From Stappia taiwanensis (lineage in GTDB: Bacteria; Pseudomonadota; Alphaproteobacteria; Rhizobiales; Stappiaceae), in NCBI RefSeq assembly GCF_014635285.1, contig NZ_BMCR01000002.1, positions 186,001 to 250,000 on the forward strand: 64,000 nt of DNA. Direction: 5' to 3'. The position numbers were made by a program, and so were the translations under genes. How positions within the stretch are numbered: position 1 is the first letter of the stretch; every line of letters begins with the position of its first letter. Of this stretch, positions 27,949 to 36,770 are shown piece after piece. The notes under the pieces are model-generated. The model made no database searches. It saw only the letters and a program-made list of their open reading frames with translations, and was not told where the DNA came from.

Positions 27949-29052
27949 TTACTTCAGGTAGTCGTAGTTGCCGTCCTTCCACTCGTAGAACACGTACCCG
28001 GGCAGGGTCACGTCGCCCTTGTCGTCGAAGGACAGGCTGCCGAGCACCGTGGCGAACTCGCCGGCGTTCAGCTTCTCGGTCACCGCGTCATAATCGGTGG
28101 AGCCGGCGGCACGCACCGCATCGGCCCAAGCCTGGATCGCCGCATAGGTGTAGAGCGAATACCCCTCGGCGGTCCGGCCGGCGGCCTCAAGCGCCTTCAC
28201 CACCGGAGCGGCGATCTCGTTCTTGCGCGGATCCGGAGAGAAGGTCATCAGCGTGCCGGAGCCGACATCACCGGTGATCGACCAGTATTCGTCGGTCACC
28301 AGCGCATCGCCGGAGACGAGGATGGTGTCCATGCCCTGCTCGGCCATCTGGCGCTTGATGAGGCCGGCCTCGGTGTGATAGCCGCCCACGTAAAGAACGC
28401 CGATGTTCTCCGACTTCAGCTTGGACACCAGCGCGGTGTAGTCCTTTTCACCGGCGGTGTAGGCCTCGTAGAGGGTCTCCTTCTTGCCGGCTTCGTTCAT
28501 GTACTTCTTGGTTTCGTCGGCAAGGCCCTTGCCATAGGCGGTCTTGTCGTGGATCACCGCGATGTTCTTGTCGGCGAAATTCTTGGCAAGGAACGCACCG
28601 GCGACCTGACCCTGCTGGTCGTCACGGCCGCAAACGCGGAACACGCCCGGTCCGGGACGCTCGTCGGTGAACTTCGGATTGGTCGAGGCCGGCGAGATCT
28701 GGATGATCCCCTCTTCCGCATAGACCTGGCTGGCCGGGATCGACGACCCGGAGCAGAAATGGCCGGCGACCAGCGCCACGTTCTTGCCCACCATCTGGTT
28801 GGCGACGGCAACCGCCTGCTTCGGATCGCAGGCGTCATCGCCCACTTCCAGAACCAGCATTTCGCCGTTGATGCCACCGGCAGCGTTGATGTCTTCAACC
28901 GCCTGTTCGGCGCCGGCCTTCATTTGTGCGCCGAAAGAGGCGTACTGACCGGTCATCGGACCGGCGGTGGCAATGACGATCTCGGCGAAGGCGGCGCTCG
29001 AAACACCCATGCCGACAACGGCGGCGACACTCGCCAGAAGAACCTTTTTCAT
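27949..29052 (-). CDS. livJ: Branched-chain amino acid ABC transporter, periplasmic binding protein
   Basis: A 367-residue leucine/isoleucine/valine-type binding protein. The signal peptide MKKVLLASVAAVVGMG...AFA is cleaved before EIVIATAGP. The type I periplasmic fold follows, with GPMTGQYASFG, AGHFCSGSSIPAS (ligand loop) and SPASTNPKFTD. ATG 29052 has GGGGAG upstream; the longer open frame to 29202 is unlike the family. It is the last gene of the liv locus, 205 bp after the DUF6867 gene, so it may also have its own promoter. The ligand could be any hydrophobic amino acid. Confidence 0.93.
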   Translation of the reverse strand: MKKVLLASVAAVVGMGVSSAAFAEIVIATAGPMTGQYASFGAQMKAGAEQAVEDINAAGGINGEMLVLEVGDDACDPKQAVAVANQMVGKNVALVAGHFCSGSSIPASQVYAEEGIIQISPASTNPKFTDERPGPGVFRVCGRDDQQGQVAGAFLAKNFADKNIAVIHDKTAYGKGLADETKKYMNEAGKKETLYEAYTAGEKDYTALVSKLKSENIGVLYVGGYHTEAGLIKRQMAEQGMDTILVSGDALVTDEYWSITGDVGSGTLMTFSPDPRKNEIAAPVVKALEAAGRTAEGYSLYTYAAIQAWADAVRAAGSTDYDAVTEKLNAGEFATVLGSLSFDDKGDVTLPGYVFYEWKDGNYDYLK

Positions 29053-29257
29053 AAAATAATCTCCCCTTGCTCCAGATGCATTTCGCGGCCCCCATCGGGC
29101 CGGTTGCTGGACCACTCTGGTCGCGGACCGTTTGTCCGCAAGTCGGCGGATTTTTCCGCCATGTGCCGAAAGAGTATCGCCTTTTCCGTCAAAGTCGAGC
29201 ACTTCGGCAGCTTTCCGCGAAAGACGCGAAACGCCCCTCGCGAAAATGACAAGGCCC

Positions 29258-29620
29258 TCAGGCCCCCACGTCCCGCGCGCCCGGCTTCAGGCGCCAGGAA
29301 AACGGGCTCGTCTTCTCGTAAAGCCAGCGATACTGCCGGGTCATCTGCGCCGTGCGGGTCACCCGCCAGCCGGTCAGAGACACGCCAAGCAGCAGCACGA
29401 AGGCCACCAGCCAGTGCTGAACGGACAGCAGCGTGCCCTCATAAAGCGCAAAGCTGAGGAACCGCACCGCCAGCGACAGCAGGAAGGTGAACCACACCAA
29501 CGTTCGCAAGGGCCGCCAGGTCATTGCGCAGGCCCGGCCCGTCGCCCAGGCAGCCATGCTGCCGAGCACGAGCGTGAGAATAATGAAGCCCGCAAGGCTC
29601 GTATCGTAGAGGAAACCCAT
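29258..29620 (-). CDS. Small membrane protein of the liv locus (DUF6867-like)
   Basis: A 120-residue protein with three or four hydrophobic segments (AGFIILTLVLGSMAAWATG, LVWFTFLLSLAVRF, HWLVAFVLLLGVSLTGW) and a basic tail. Small membrane proteins of this type sit in the liv operons of many alphaproteobacteria. Their role is unknown; they could help the permease or be a regulatory subunit. ATG 29620 is preceded by GGGAGG. Confidence 0.75.
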   Translation of the reverse strand: MGFLYDTSLAGFIILTLVLGSMAAWATGRACAMTWRPLRTLVWFTFLLSLAVRFLSFALYEGTLLSVQHWLVAFVLLLGVSLTGWRVTRTAQMTRQYRWLYEKTSPFSWRLKPGARDVGA

Positions 29621-29809
29621 CTTCGTCCTCCCAGGATCACGCGGCGACGGCGATAACGCAGGCAGTCGCCAGACCGTGGATCAGTGGTGTTCGCCCGCCG
29701 CGGGGTGGCTCCAGCACATCGCTTGAGCCGCCCCCACATGGGCGCTCCCGGGCCGCGCCCGCCCGATGCCGGATCCTCCCGGGCACCGGGCGGAGCACGA
29801 ACCCGAACC

Positions 29810-30537
29810 TCAGTGACGACCGCCTTCCAGATAGGCCGCCTTCACCTCCTCCCGCGACAGAAGCTCGCTGCCCGTTCCCGACAGGGTGATGGTGCCATTG
29901 ACCATCACATAGCCGCGATGGGCGAGCTTCAGCGCATGATAGGCGTTCTGCTCGACCAGAAAGACCGTCAGCCCGTCGGTGCGGTTCAACTCGGCGATCG
30001 CATCGAAGATCTGTTTGACGATCAGGGGCGCAAGCCCCAGCGACGGCTCGTCAAGCAGCAACAGCCGTGGCCGCCCCATCAGCGCCCGGGCAATCGCCAG
30101 CATCTGCTGCTCGCCGCCGGACAGGGTGCCGCCGCGCTGCTCCTGACGTTCCTTCAGCCGGGGAAACAGGGTGAACACCCGCTCCAGATCGGCATGGAAA
30201 TGCGCCGGGTCGGCGACCGCCGCGCCCATTTGCAGGTTCTCCATCACCGACATGCGCGGAAAGATGCGTCGCCCTTCCGGAGACTGGGCAATGTCCTTGC
30301 GCATGATCTCGTGGGTCGGAAGGTTGGTGATGTCCTCGCCCAGATAAGTGATGCTGCCGTTGCGCGCCTGCGGCGAGCCGCAGATCGTCATCATCAGCGT
30401 CGACTTGCCGGCGCCATTGGCGCCGATCAGCGTGACGATCTCCCCTTCATGCACGTCGATATCGACGCCGCGCAGGGCAACGATCTTGCCATAATAGGTT
30501 TCCACGCCCCGGACCTTGAGAAGGGGTTCCCTTTCCA

Positions 30538-30538
<1 letters not shown>
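29810..30538 (-). CDS. livF: Branched-chain amino acid ABC transporter ATPase LivF
   Basis: A 242-residue cytoplasmic ABC ATPase. Walker A is GANGAGKST, the signature LSGGEQQM, Walker B LLLLDEPS, and the LivF-typical SPEGRRIFPRMSV is present. It pairs with LivG to power the LivH-LivM channel. ATG 30538 overlaps the livG stop (TGATG); a GTG one codon upstream is possible. Confidence 0.95.
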
Positions 30539-31379
<841 letters not shown>

Positions 31380-31383
<4 letters not shown>

Positions 31384-32705
31384 CCGTGGCCCTCCTGTAC
31401 CAGATCTGCGGAAATGCCCTTGGCCTTGCCCTTACTGAGGGTAATGGATGGCGTGCGGGTCGAGATCAGACCACGTGGCTTCCAGACCATGATCAGCACC
31501 ATCAACAGGCCGAACACCAGCATCCGGTATTCCTCGAACTCGCGGAAGAACTCGAAGCCGCCGATCATCACCACCGCCGCGATGACCACGCCGATCTGCG
31601 ACCCGAGCCCGCCGAGCACCACGATCGCCAGGATCACCGCCGATTCGATGAAGGTGAAGCTCTCCGGCGAGATGAAGCCCTGCCGGGTGGCGAAGAACGA
31701 GCCGGCGAACCCGCCAAACATCGCCCCGAGCGCGAAGGCCGTCAGCTTGGTGTTGGTGGTGTTGATGCCGAGCGAGCGGCAGGCGATCTCGTCCTCGCGC
31801 AAGGCTTCCCAGGCCCGCCCCACCGGCAGCTTGCGCAGCCGCATGGTGACGAAGTTGGTGACCAGCGCCAGGATCAGGATCAGGTAATAGAGGAAGATGA
31901 TCCGGTGGATCGAGCTGTAGTCGAGGCCGAAGAAAGCGGCGAAACCGCCCTCGCCCCGGGTGAACTCCAGGCCGAAGAAGGACGGTCGGGGAATTCCGGA
32001 AATCCCGTCCGGACCGCCGGTGAACTCGTACCAGTTCAACAGCACCACCCGGATGATCTCGCCAAAGGCCAGGGTGACGATCGCCAGATAATCACCGCGC
32101 AGGCGCAGCACCGGGAAGCCGAGAATGATCCCCCAGAAGGCCGACAGGATGCCCGCGAGCGGCAGGCAGATCCAGAACGAGAACCCGAAATACTGCGCCA
32201 GCAGCGCGTAGGAATAGGCGCCCACCGCATAAAAGGCGACGTAGCCCAGATCGAGCAGGCCGGCGAGGCCGACGACAATGTTCAGCCCCCAGCCAAGCAT
32301 GACATAGGTGGTCACCAGGATCGCCAGATCGAGATACTGCCGCGATCCGCGCGCGCCCAGCCAGTACATCAGCAGGAACGGCAGGGTGACGGCAAGCACG
32401 AACAGCACCGGCGTGACCAGATGCGCGACCGAGGAAAAGGCGCTCGCCTTCGGCATCAAGCCACTGACGACGCCAGTGACCGGCCGTTCGCTCTTCCAGA
32501 CGAACAGATTGAGCAGGAGCCGCCCGAAGAACACGACGGCGACGGCGGTCGCGACGGCGCCCCAGCGATACTCGATCGCCAACCCGCCGATATCGACTTC
32601 GGTCTTCATGCCGATCATCAGGGAGAACAGGCCGAAGGCCACCAGTCCGCCCATGCCGGCATCCTTCACGGAGCCGGAGAGAAGGGTGTCTTTTTGCGCT
32701 GCCAT
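31380..32705 (-). CDS. livM: Branched-chain amino acid ABC transporter permease LivM
   Basis: A 441-residue inner-membrane permease. The core contains GLNIVVGLAGLLDLGYVAFYA, YLAIVTLAFGEIIR and the EAA-like cytoplasmic loop GRAWEALREDEIACRSLGIN. An N-terminal extension of about 100 residues precedes the LivM domain, as in many alphaproteobacterial versions. It starts 4 bp after livH and overlaps livG. Confidence 0.94.
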
Positions 32706-32709
32706 GATC

Positions 32710-33645
32710 CTAGACCTTCTCCACTTCGGGCCGGCCCAGCAGGCCTTCAGGCATGAAGATCAGTACGATCGCCAGGATCGAGAACGCCGCGACATCCTTG
32801 TATTCCAGCGAGAAATAGCCGGACCAGAAGGTCTCGATCAGGCCGATCAGCAACCCGCCAAGCATGGCGCCCGGCAGTGAGCCGATGCCGCCCAGAACCG
32901 CCGCCGTGAAGGCTTTCACCCCGGCCAGGAAGCCGATGTAGAAATCGATCACGCCGTAGTAGAGCAGGAACATCAGGCCGGCGACCGCCGCCAGCGACGC
33001 GCCCATCACGAAGGTCAGCGAAATGGTGCGGTCAACGTTGATGCCGAGCAGGGAGGCCATCTTGCGGTCCTGCTCGCAGGCACGCTGCGCCCGCCCAAGC
33101 GAGGTCTTGTTGATCAGCAGGGTGAAACCGGCCATCAGAACCACGGTGACGACGATGATCAGGATCTGCATGTAGCTGATCTGAACCGCGAATCCCGCGC
33201 CGCCCGACGCGCTGTCGCTCAGCGAGAACCCGCCCGAGATCAGCGGCTGCAACGGCTTGTTGCGCGCCCCTTGCGAGATCTGGACAAAGTTCTGCAAGGC
33301 GATCGAGGCACCGATCGCGGTGATCAGCGGCGCCAGTCGGAACGACCCGCGCAGCGGCCGGTAGGCGACCCGCTCCACCGTCCAGCCCCAGATCGCCGTC
33401 AGCGCCATGGCCAGGACAAGCACGAGCACAAGGGCGAGGATAAGCAACAAAAGCGGCGTCGCCGCGGTGATGCCCAGTGCGACGATCAGGATCAGCGCGA
33501 TGAAGGCGCCGACCATGAAGATGTCCCCATGTGCGAAGTTGATCATGCCGATGATCCCGTAGACCATCGTATAACCAATGGCGATCAGGCCGTAGATCGA
33601 CCCCAGCGTGACGCCATTGATCAGCTGCTGGAAAAAATATTCCAT
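32710..33645 (-). CDS. livH: Branched-chain amino acid ABC transporter permease LivH
   Basis: A 311-residue permease and first gene of the liv operon. It begins MEYFFQQLINGVTLGSIYGL and continues IGYTMVYGIIGMINFAHGD, both diagnostic of LivH. The coupling loop RACEQDRKMASLLGIN and the C-terminal FTAAVLGGIGSLPGAMLGG also fit. ATG 33645 has AGGGA nearby; the frame is open to 33732 without family character. The promoter must lie in the 474-bp gap shared with the divergent LysR gene. Confidence 0.94.
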   Translation of the reverse strand: MEYFFQQLINGVTLGSIYGLIAIGYTMVYGIIGMINFAHGDIFMVGAFIALILIVALGITAATPLLLLILALVLVLVLAMALTAIWGWTVERVAYRPLRGSFRLAPLITAIGASIALQNFVQISQGARNKPLQPLISGGFSLSDSASGGAGFAVQISYMQILIIVVTVVLMAGFTLLINKTSLGRAQRACEQDRKMASLLGINVDRTISLTFVMGASLAAVAGLMFLLYYGVIDFYIGFLAGVKAFTAAVLGGIGSLPGAMLGGLLIGLIETFWSGYFSLEYKDVAAFSILAIVLIFMPEGLLGRPEVEKV

Positions 33646-34119
33646 CTTCCCTGTGATCCCTCTGAAAAGCTGGTGGCTTTTGCCGTTCTCAGCTCGCCGC
33701 GCCTTGGCTCCTCCTTGGCGCAACACTCGCAATCTTTACCAAGCTCCCAAATGCGAGACAATTCCTCTCAATTTCGCTTGCGCAGAAAAGAAAATCTTTC
33801 CCTGAAGTCTTCCTGTTCGGAACGCCATCATGCGCCGGCAGAACAGACCGCCACCATAGGGCGCTCACGCACCGGCAACGCAACCCCAAACAAGAACCCA
33901 CGTGTTTTGGACCGGCGTTCCAATCTGCGGCACACGCAAGAAACGTCTACCGGCACGCAGTCGCGCGCATTCACCAAAAGGAATACCCGCGCCAAACGAG
34001 ACGGTCCGCTGCTATGATCTGATGATTCCTCCCAAATCTCCCAAGAAGAAAAAAGTCACATATGAACCACCGGTTCAATTGAAAGTTCCCGACATTTTGG
34101 TTAGAAAAACTAAAGTATA
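33646..34119. other. Divergent gap between livH and the LysR gene
   Basis: This 474-bp region is less GC-rich than its surroundings and holds the livH promoter. It contains an open frame 34022-34120 (32 codons, or 72 if read from GTG 33902) whose stop overlaps the LysR start. Beyond that I see no gene, repeat or clear operator. Confidence 0.5.
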
Positions 34120-34120
34120 A
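34022..34120 (+). other. Possible short leader ORF coupled to the LysR start
   Basis: ATG 34022 to TAA 34118-34120 encodes 32 residues, rich in Lys and Pro (starting MIPPKSPKKKK). The TAA shares one base with the LysR ATG (TAATG). The LysR gene has no visible Shine-Dalgarno, so re-initiation from this ORF could drive it. No ribosome site is visible for the leader either, so its translation is unproven. Confidence 0.3.
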
Positions 34121-35019
34121 TGCCAAAACAATTGCCCCCTCTCAATGCCCTCAGGGCCCTGGCCACCCTGGCGCGCACCGGCGGGGTCGGCCTTGCTGCC
34201 GATGAGCTTGGCGTCACCCATGCCGCCGTCAGTCACCACCTGCGCAACCTGGAGGACTGGTTCGGCTCCACGCTGGTCCGGCGCAAGGGACGGCGCATCG
34301 AGCTAACCCCGGAAGCAGAGCGGATCGCCAGCACCGTGAACGACGCGCTGGAGCGGATCGGCGCGGTCTGTCATGAGGTCGCCGAAACGGCACGGCGCCC
34401 GGAGCTGCTGATCGCCTGCGTTCCCTCCTTCGCCACCCGACACCTAATCCCGCGCCTGGTCGATTTCGGCGAGATCGCCCCGGCCATCCGGCTGCGCCTG
34501 CTTTATGCTCAGCATGGCACGCCCCAGGATGCGGATATCCTCATCGACTGGTTCGACACGCCGCCGCCCCAGGAGCGCTACCCGGTGTGCCTGCCCCTGC
34601 TGTCGGGACATACCCGGCCGGTTTGCAGCCCCGCCCATCTGGCCACCCATGGGCCATTCGAGACGGTGCGCGACATCGCCCGCGCCCGCCTGCTGCATGA
34701 CGAGCGGCGCGACGACTGGCGCGACTGGCTCGGCGACAATGGCCAGCGCTCCACCCTTGCCTCGGAAGGGCCGGTGTTCAACGATTTCAACCTTCTGGTC
34801 AGCGCCGTCGTCGCCGGCCACGGGGTGGCGCTCTGCGTGGAGACGATGATCACGGCGGAGCTGACCCGAGGCGACCTGATCCCGCTCACCGACACGCTCG
34901 GCAACCGGGAACGGGCCTACTGGCTGATCGCGACCCGCGCGCCCAGCCCCGCCGCGCGGCGCTTCATCGACTGGATTTCCCGGCGCATGCCCGCTACTTC
35001 TCTCGGTAAGGCCGGCTGA
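34120..35019 (+). CDS. LysR-family transcriptional regulator (GcvA-like)
   Basis: A 299-residue regulator. The N-terminal helix-turn-helix spans residues 5-65 (LPPLNALRALATLARTGGVG...THAAVSHHLRNLEDWFG), followed by the linker helix and a periplasmic-protein-like ligand domain. The opening PPLNALR and VSHH wording is typical of the GcvA subgroup. The region before the ATG is AT-rich with no ribosome site. It precedes the flavin reductase and the P1 hydrolase on the same strand and may control them, or livH divergently. Confidence 0.88.
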   Translation: MPKQLPPLNALRALATLARTGGVGLAADELGVTHAAVSHHLRNLEDWFGSTLVRRKGRRIELTPEAERIASTVNDALERIGAVCHEVAETARRPELLIACVPSFATRHLIPRLVDFGEIAPAIRLRLLYAQHGTPQDADILIDWFDTPPPQERYPVCLPLLSGHTRPVCSPAHLATHGPFETVRDIARARLLHDERRDDWRDWLGDNGQRSTLASEGPVFNDFNLLVSAVVAGHGVALCVETMITAELTRGDLIPLTDTLGNRERAYWLIATRAPSPAARRFIDWISRRMPATSLGKAG

Positions 35020-35163
35020 GCCGGCGCACCATCCCATGCAGCCGGCCCGTGCAGCCGAGGGAAACCAATTGGCAACGGGCGCGGACTACTCTTTAAAGTC
35101 ACGCCCCGCCAGGGAGTTCGCCGGGCAGAGACTTTCCGGGCGACAAGGCAATCGAGGACGCAT

Positions 35164-35694
35164 ATGAGCAACGGACCCGTCACCAGCCCAGGCGCACCGG
35201 ATGCAGCGACGGGCCCGGTCGACGCCGCCGCCTTCCGCGAGGCCATGAGCCGGCTTGGCGCCGCCGTCCATATCGCCACCACCGACGGCCCTGGTGGGCG
35301 GTTCGGCACCACCGTCTCCGCCGTCACCTCCGTCTCCGACACACCGCCCACCGTGCTGGTCTGCGTCAACCGGCAGGCCCGCATCAACGCCTCGATCAAG
35401 CGCAATGGCATTTTCGCCATCAACACGCTGCCCGCCCATGCGGAGAACCTGTCCAACGCCTTCGCCGGAAAGGGCAACCTGCCGCTGGAGGAGCGCTTCG
35501 CCCTTGCCCGCTGGACCCGGCTCGCCACCGGAGCGCCGATCCTGGACGGTGCCCGGGTCGCGCTCGACTGCGAAGTGACGGAGATTTCGGAAGTCGGCAC
35601 CCATTCGGTCGTCTTCGGCCATATCGTCGGCCTGTCGCTCGGCCAGCGCGGGCCAGCACTGATCTATCTCGACCGCGCCTATCACCGCATCTGA
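35164..35694 (+). CDS. Flavin reductase domain protein (HpaC-like)
   Basis: A 176-residue FMN-binding split-barrel protein: FREAMSRLGAAVHIATTDGP, the FMN loop GTTVSAVTSVSDTPPTVLVCV, INTLPAHAENLSNAFAG, and the C-terminal ALIYLDRAYHRI. It would supply reduced flavin to an oxygenase, but no oxygenase gene is adjacent. It differs clearly in sequence from the reductase at 4322-4846, so the two are not recent duplicates. It lies 144 bp after the LysR gene and 44 bp before the P1 hydrolase. Confidence 0.85.
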   Translation: MSNGPVTSPGAPDAATGPVDAAAFREAMSRLGAAVHIATTDGPGGRFGTTVSAVTSVSDTPPTVLVCVNRQARINASIKRNGIFAINTLPAHAENLSNAFAGKGNLPLEERFALARWTRLATGAPILDGARVALDCEVTEISEVGTHSVVFGHIVGLSLGQRGPALIYLDRAYHRI

Positions 35695-35738
35695 CCCGCC
35701 GAGCCGCCCTTCCCCCGGTCCAACGGAAAGCCCCGCCC

Positions 35739-36737
35739 ATGCGCCGCAACCTGATCACCGATGTTCCCGGGCTGAAGGTCGGCAATGCCGACAATCCCCG
35801 GCTGAAGTCGGGGGTAACGGTTCTTCTTGGCGACGCACCCTTCACCGCCTCCGTCGCCATTCACGGCGGCGCGCCGGGCACCCGCGAGGTCGCCCTGCTC
35901 GACCCGCAATTCACCGTCAACGAGGTGGATGCGCTGGTGCTGTCCGGCGGCTCCGCCTTCGGGCTGGATGCCGGCGCGGGGGTTCAGGCGGAACTCGCCG
36001 CCATGGGGCGCGGATTTGCCATCGGCAGCGCCCGGGTGCCGATTGCCCCGACCGCGATCCTGTTTGACCTGCTGAACGGCGGCGACAAGGACTGGGGGGA
36101 AGCAACACCCTATCGCGATCTCGGCCGGCAAGCGGTCAAGGCCGCAGCACCCGGCTTCGAGCTTGGCACCTCCGGCGCAGGGGCCGGAGCCACCACCGCC
36201 ACGCTGAAGGGCGGGCTTGGCTCGGCCTCCGCCCGGCTCGACAGCGGCGCGACCATCGGCGCCCTCGTTGCCGTCAACGCCCTTGGCAGCGCCACCATCG
36301 GCGACACGCCGCATTTCTGGGCCGCGCCCTTCGAACAAGACGGCGAATTCGGTGGCCTTGGCTGGCCGGCGCCCTTTCCGCAGGACGGTGCGCGCCTGCG
36401 CACAAAACTGGACGGCCTCAACGAGGGCGCCAACACCACCATCGCCGTCATCGCCACCGACCTGGATCTGACCAAGGCCGAGTTGAAACGCCTGGCAGTG
36501 ATGACCCATGACGGCTTCGCCAGGGCGCTGTGGCCGGCGCATACCGCGCTTGACGGCGATCTGGTGTTCGCCCTGTCGACGGGCCAGCGCAAGCCGCGCG
36601 ATCCGCTCGCCGAAACGGTGGAACTGGGCGCGGTGGCGGCTGCCGTGATGAGCCGGGCGATCGCCCGAGGCGTTCATGCCGCCAGCGCCGCGCCCGGCGA
36701 TGTCGCGCCCACCTGGCACGACCGCTTTTCCGCCTGA
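35739..36737 (+). CDS. P1 family N-terminal-nucleophile hydrolase (DmpA/NylC-like)
   Basis: A 332-residue precursor of the DmpA aminopeptidase / 6-aminohexanoate-oligomer hydrolase fold. It starts ITDVPGLKVGNAD, has LVLSGGSAFGLDA, and contains the self-cleavage site EGANTTIAV with probable cut between Asn232 and Thr233, which would become the catalytic N-terminal Thr. The smaller chain would then be about 100 residues. Substrates range from D-amino acid amides to beta-peptides and nylon oligomers; which applies here is unknown. It follows the flavin reductase closely, suggesting one transcript. Confidence 0.87.
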   Translation: MRRNLITDVPGLKVGNADNPRLKSGVTVLLGDAPFTASVAIHGGAPGTREVALLDPQFTVNEVDALVLSGGSAFGLDAGAGVQAELAAMGRGFAIGSARVPIAPTAILFDLLNGGDKDWGEATPYRDLGRQAVKAAAPGFELGTSGAGAGATTATLKGGLGSASARLDSGATIGALVAVNALGSATIGDTPHFWAAPFEQDGEFGGLGWPAPFPQDGARLRTKLDGLNEGANTTIAVIATDLDLTKAELKRLAVMTHDGFARALWPAHTALDGDLVFALSTGQRKPRDPLAETVELGAVAAAVMSRAIARGVHAASAAPGDVAPTWHDRFSA

Positions 36738-36770
36738 CCGTTACGCGACTGACCGCTACTCGACCGGCCG

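Noticed and set aside
34116-34121. TATAAT at the LysR start
   Set aside because: It overlaps the start codon, so transcription from it would begin inside the gene; no -35 at proper spacing.
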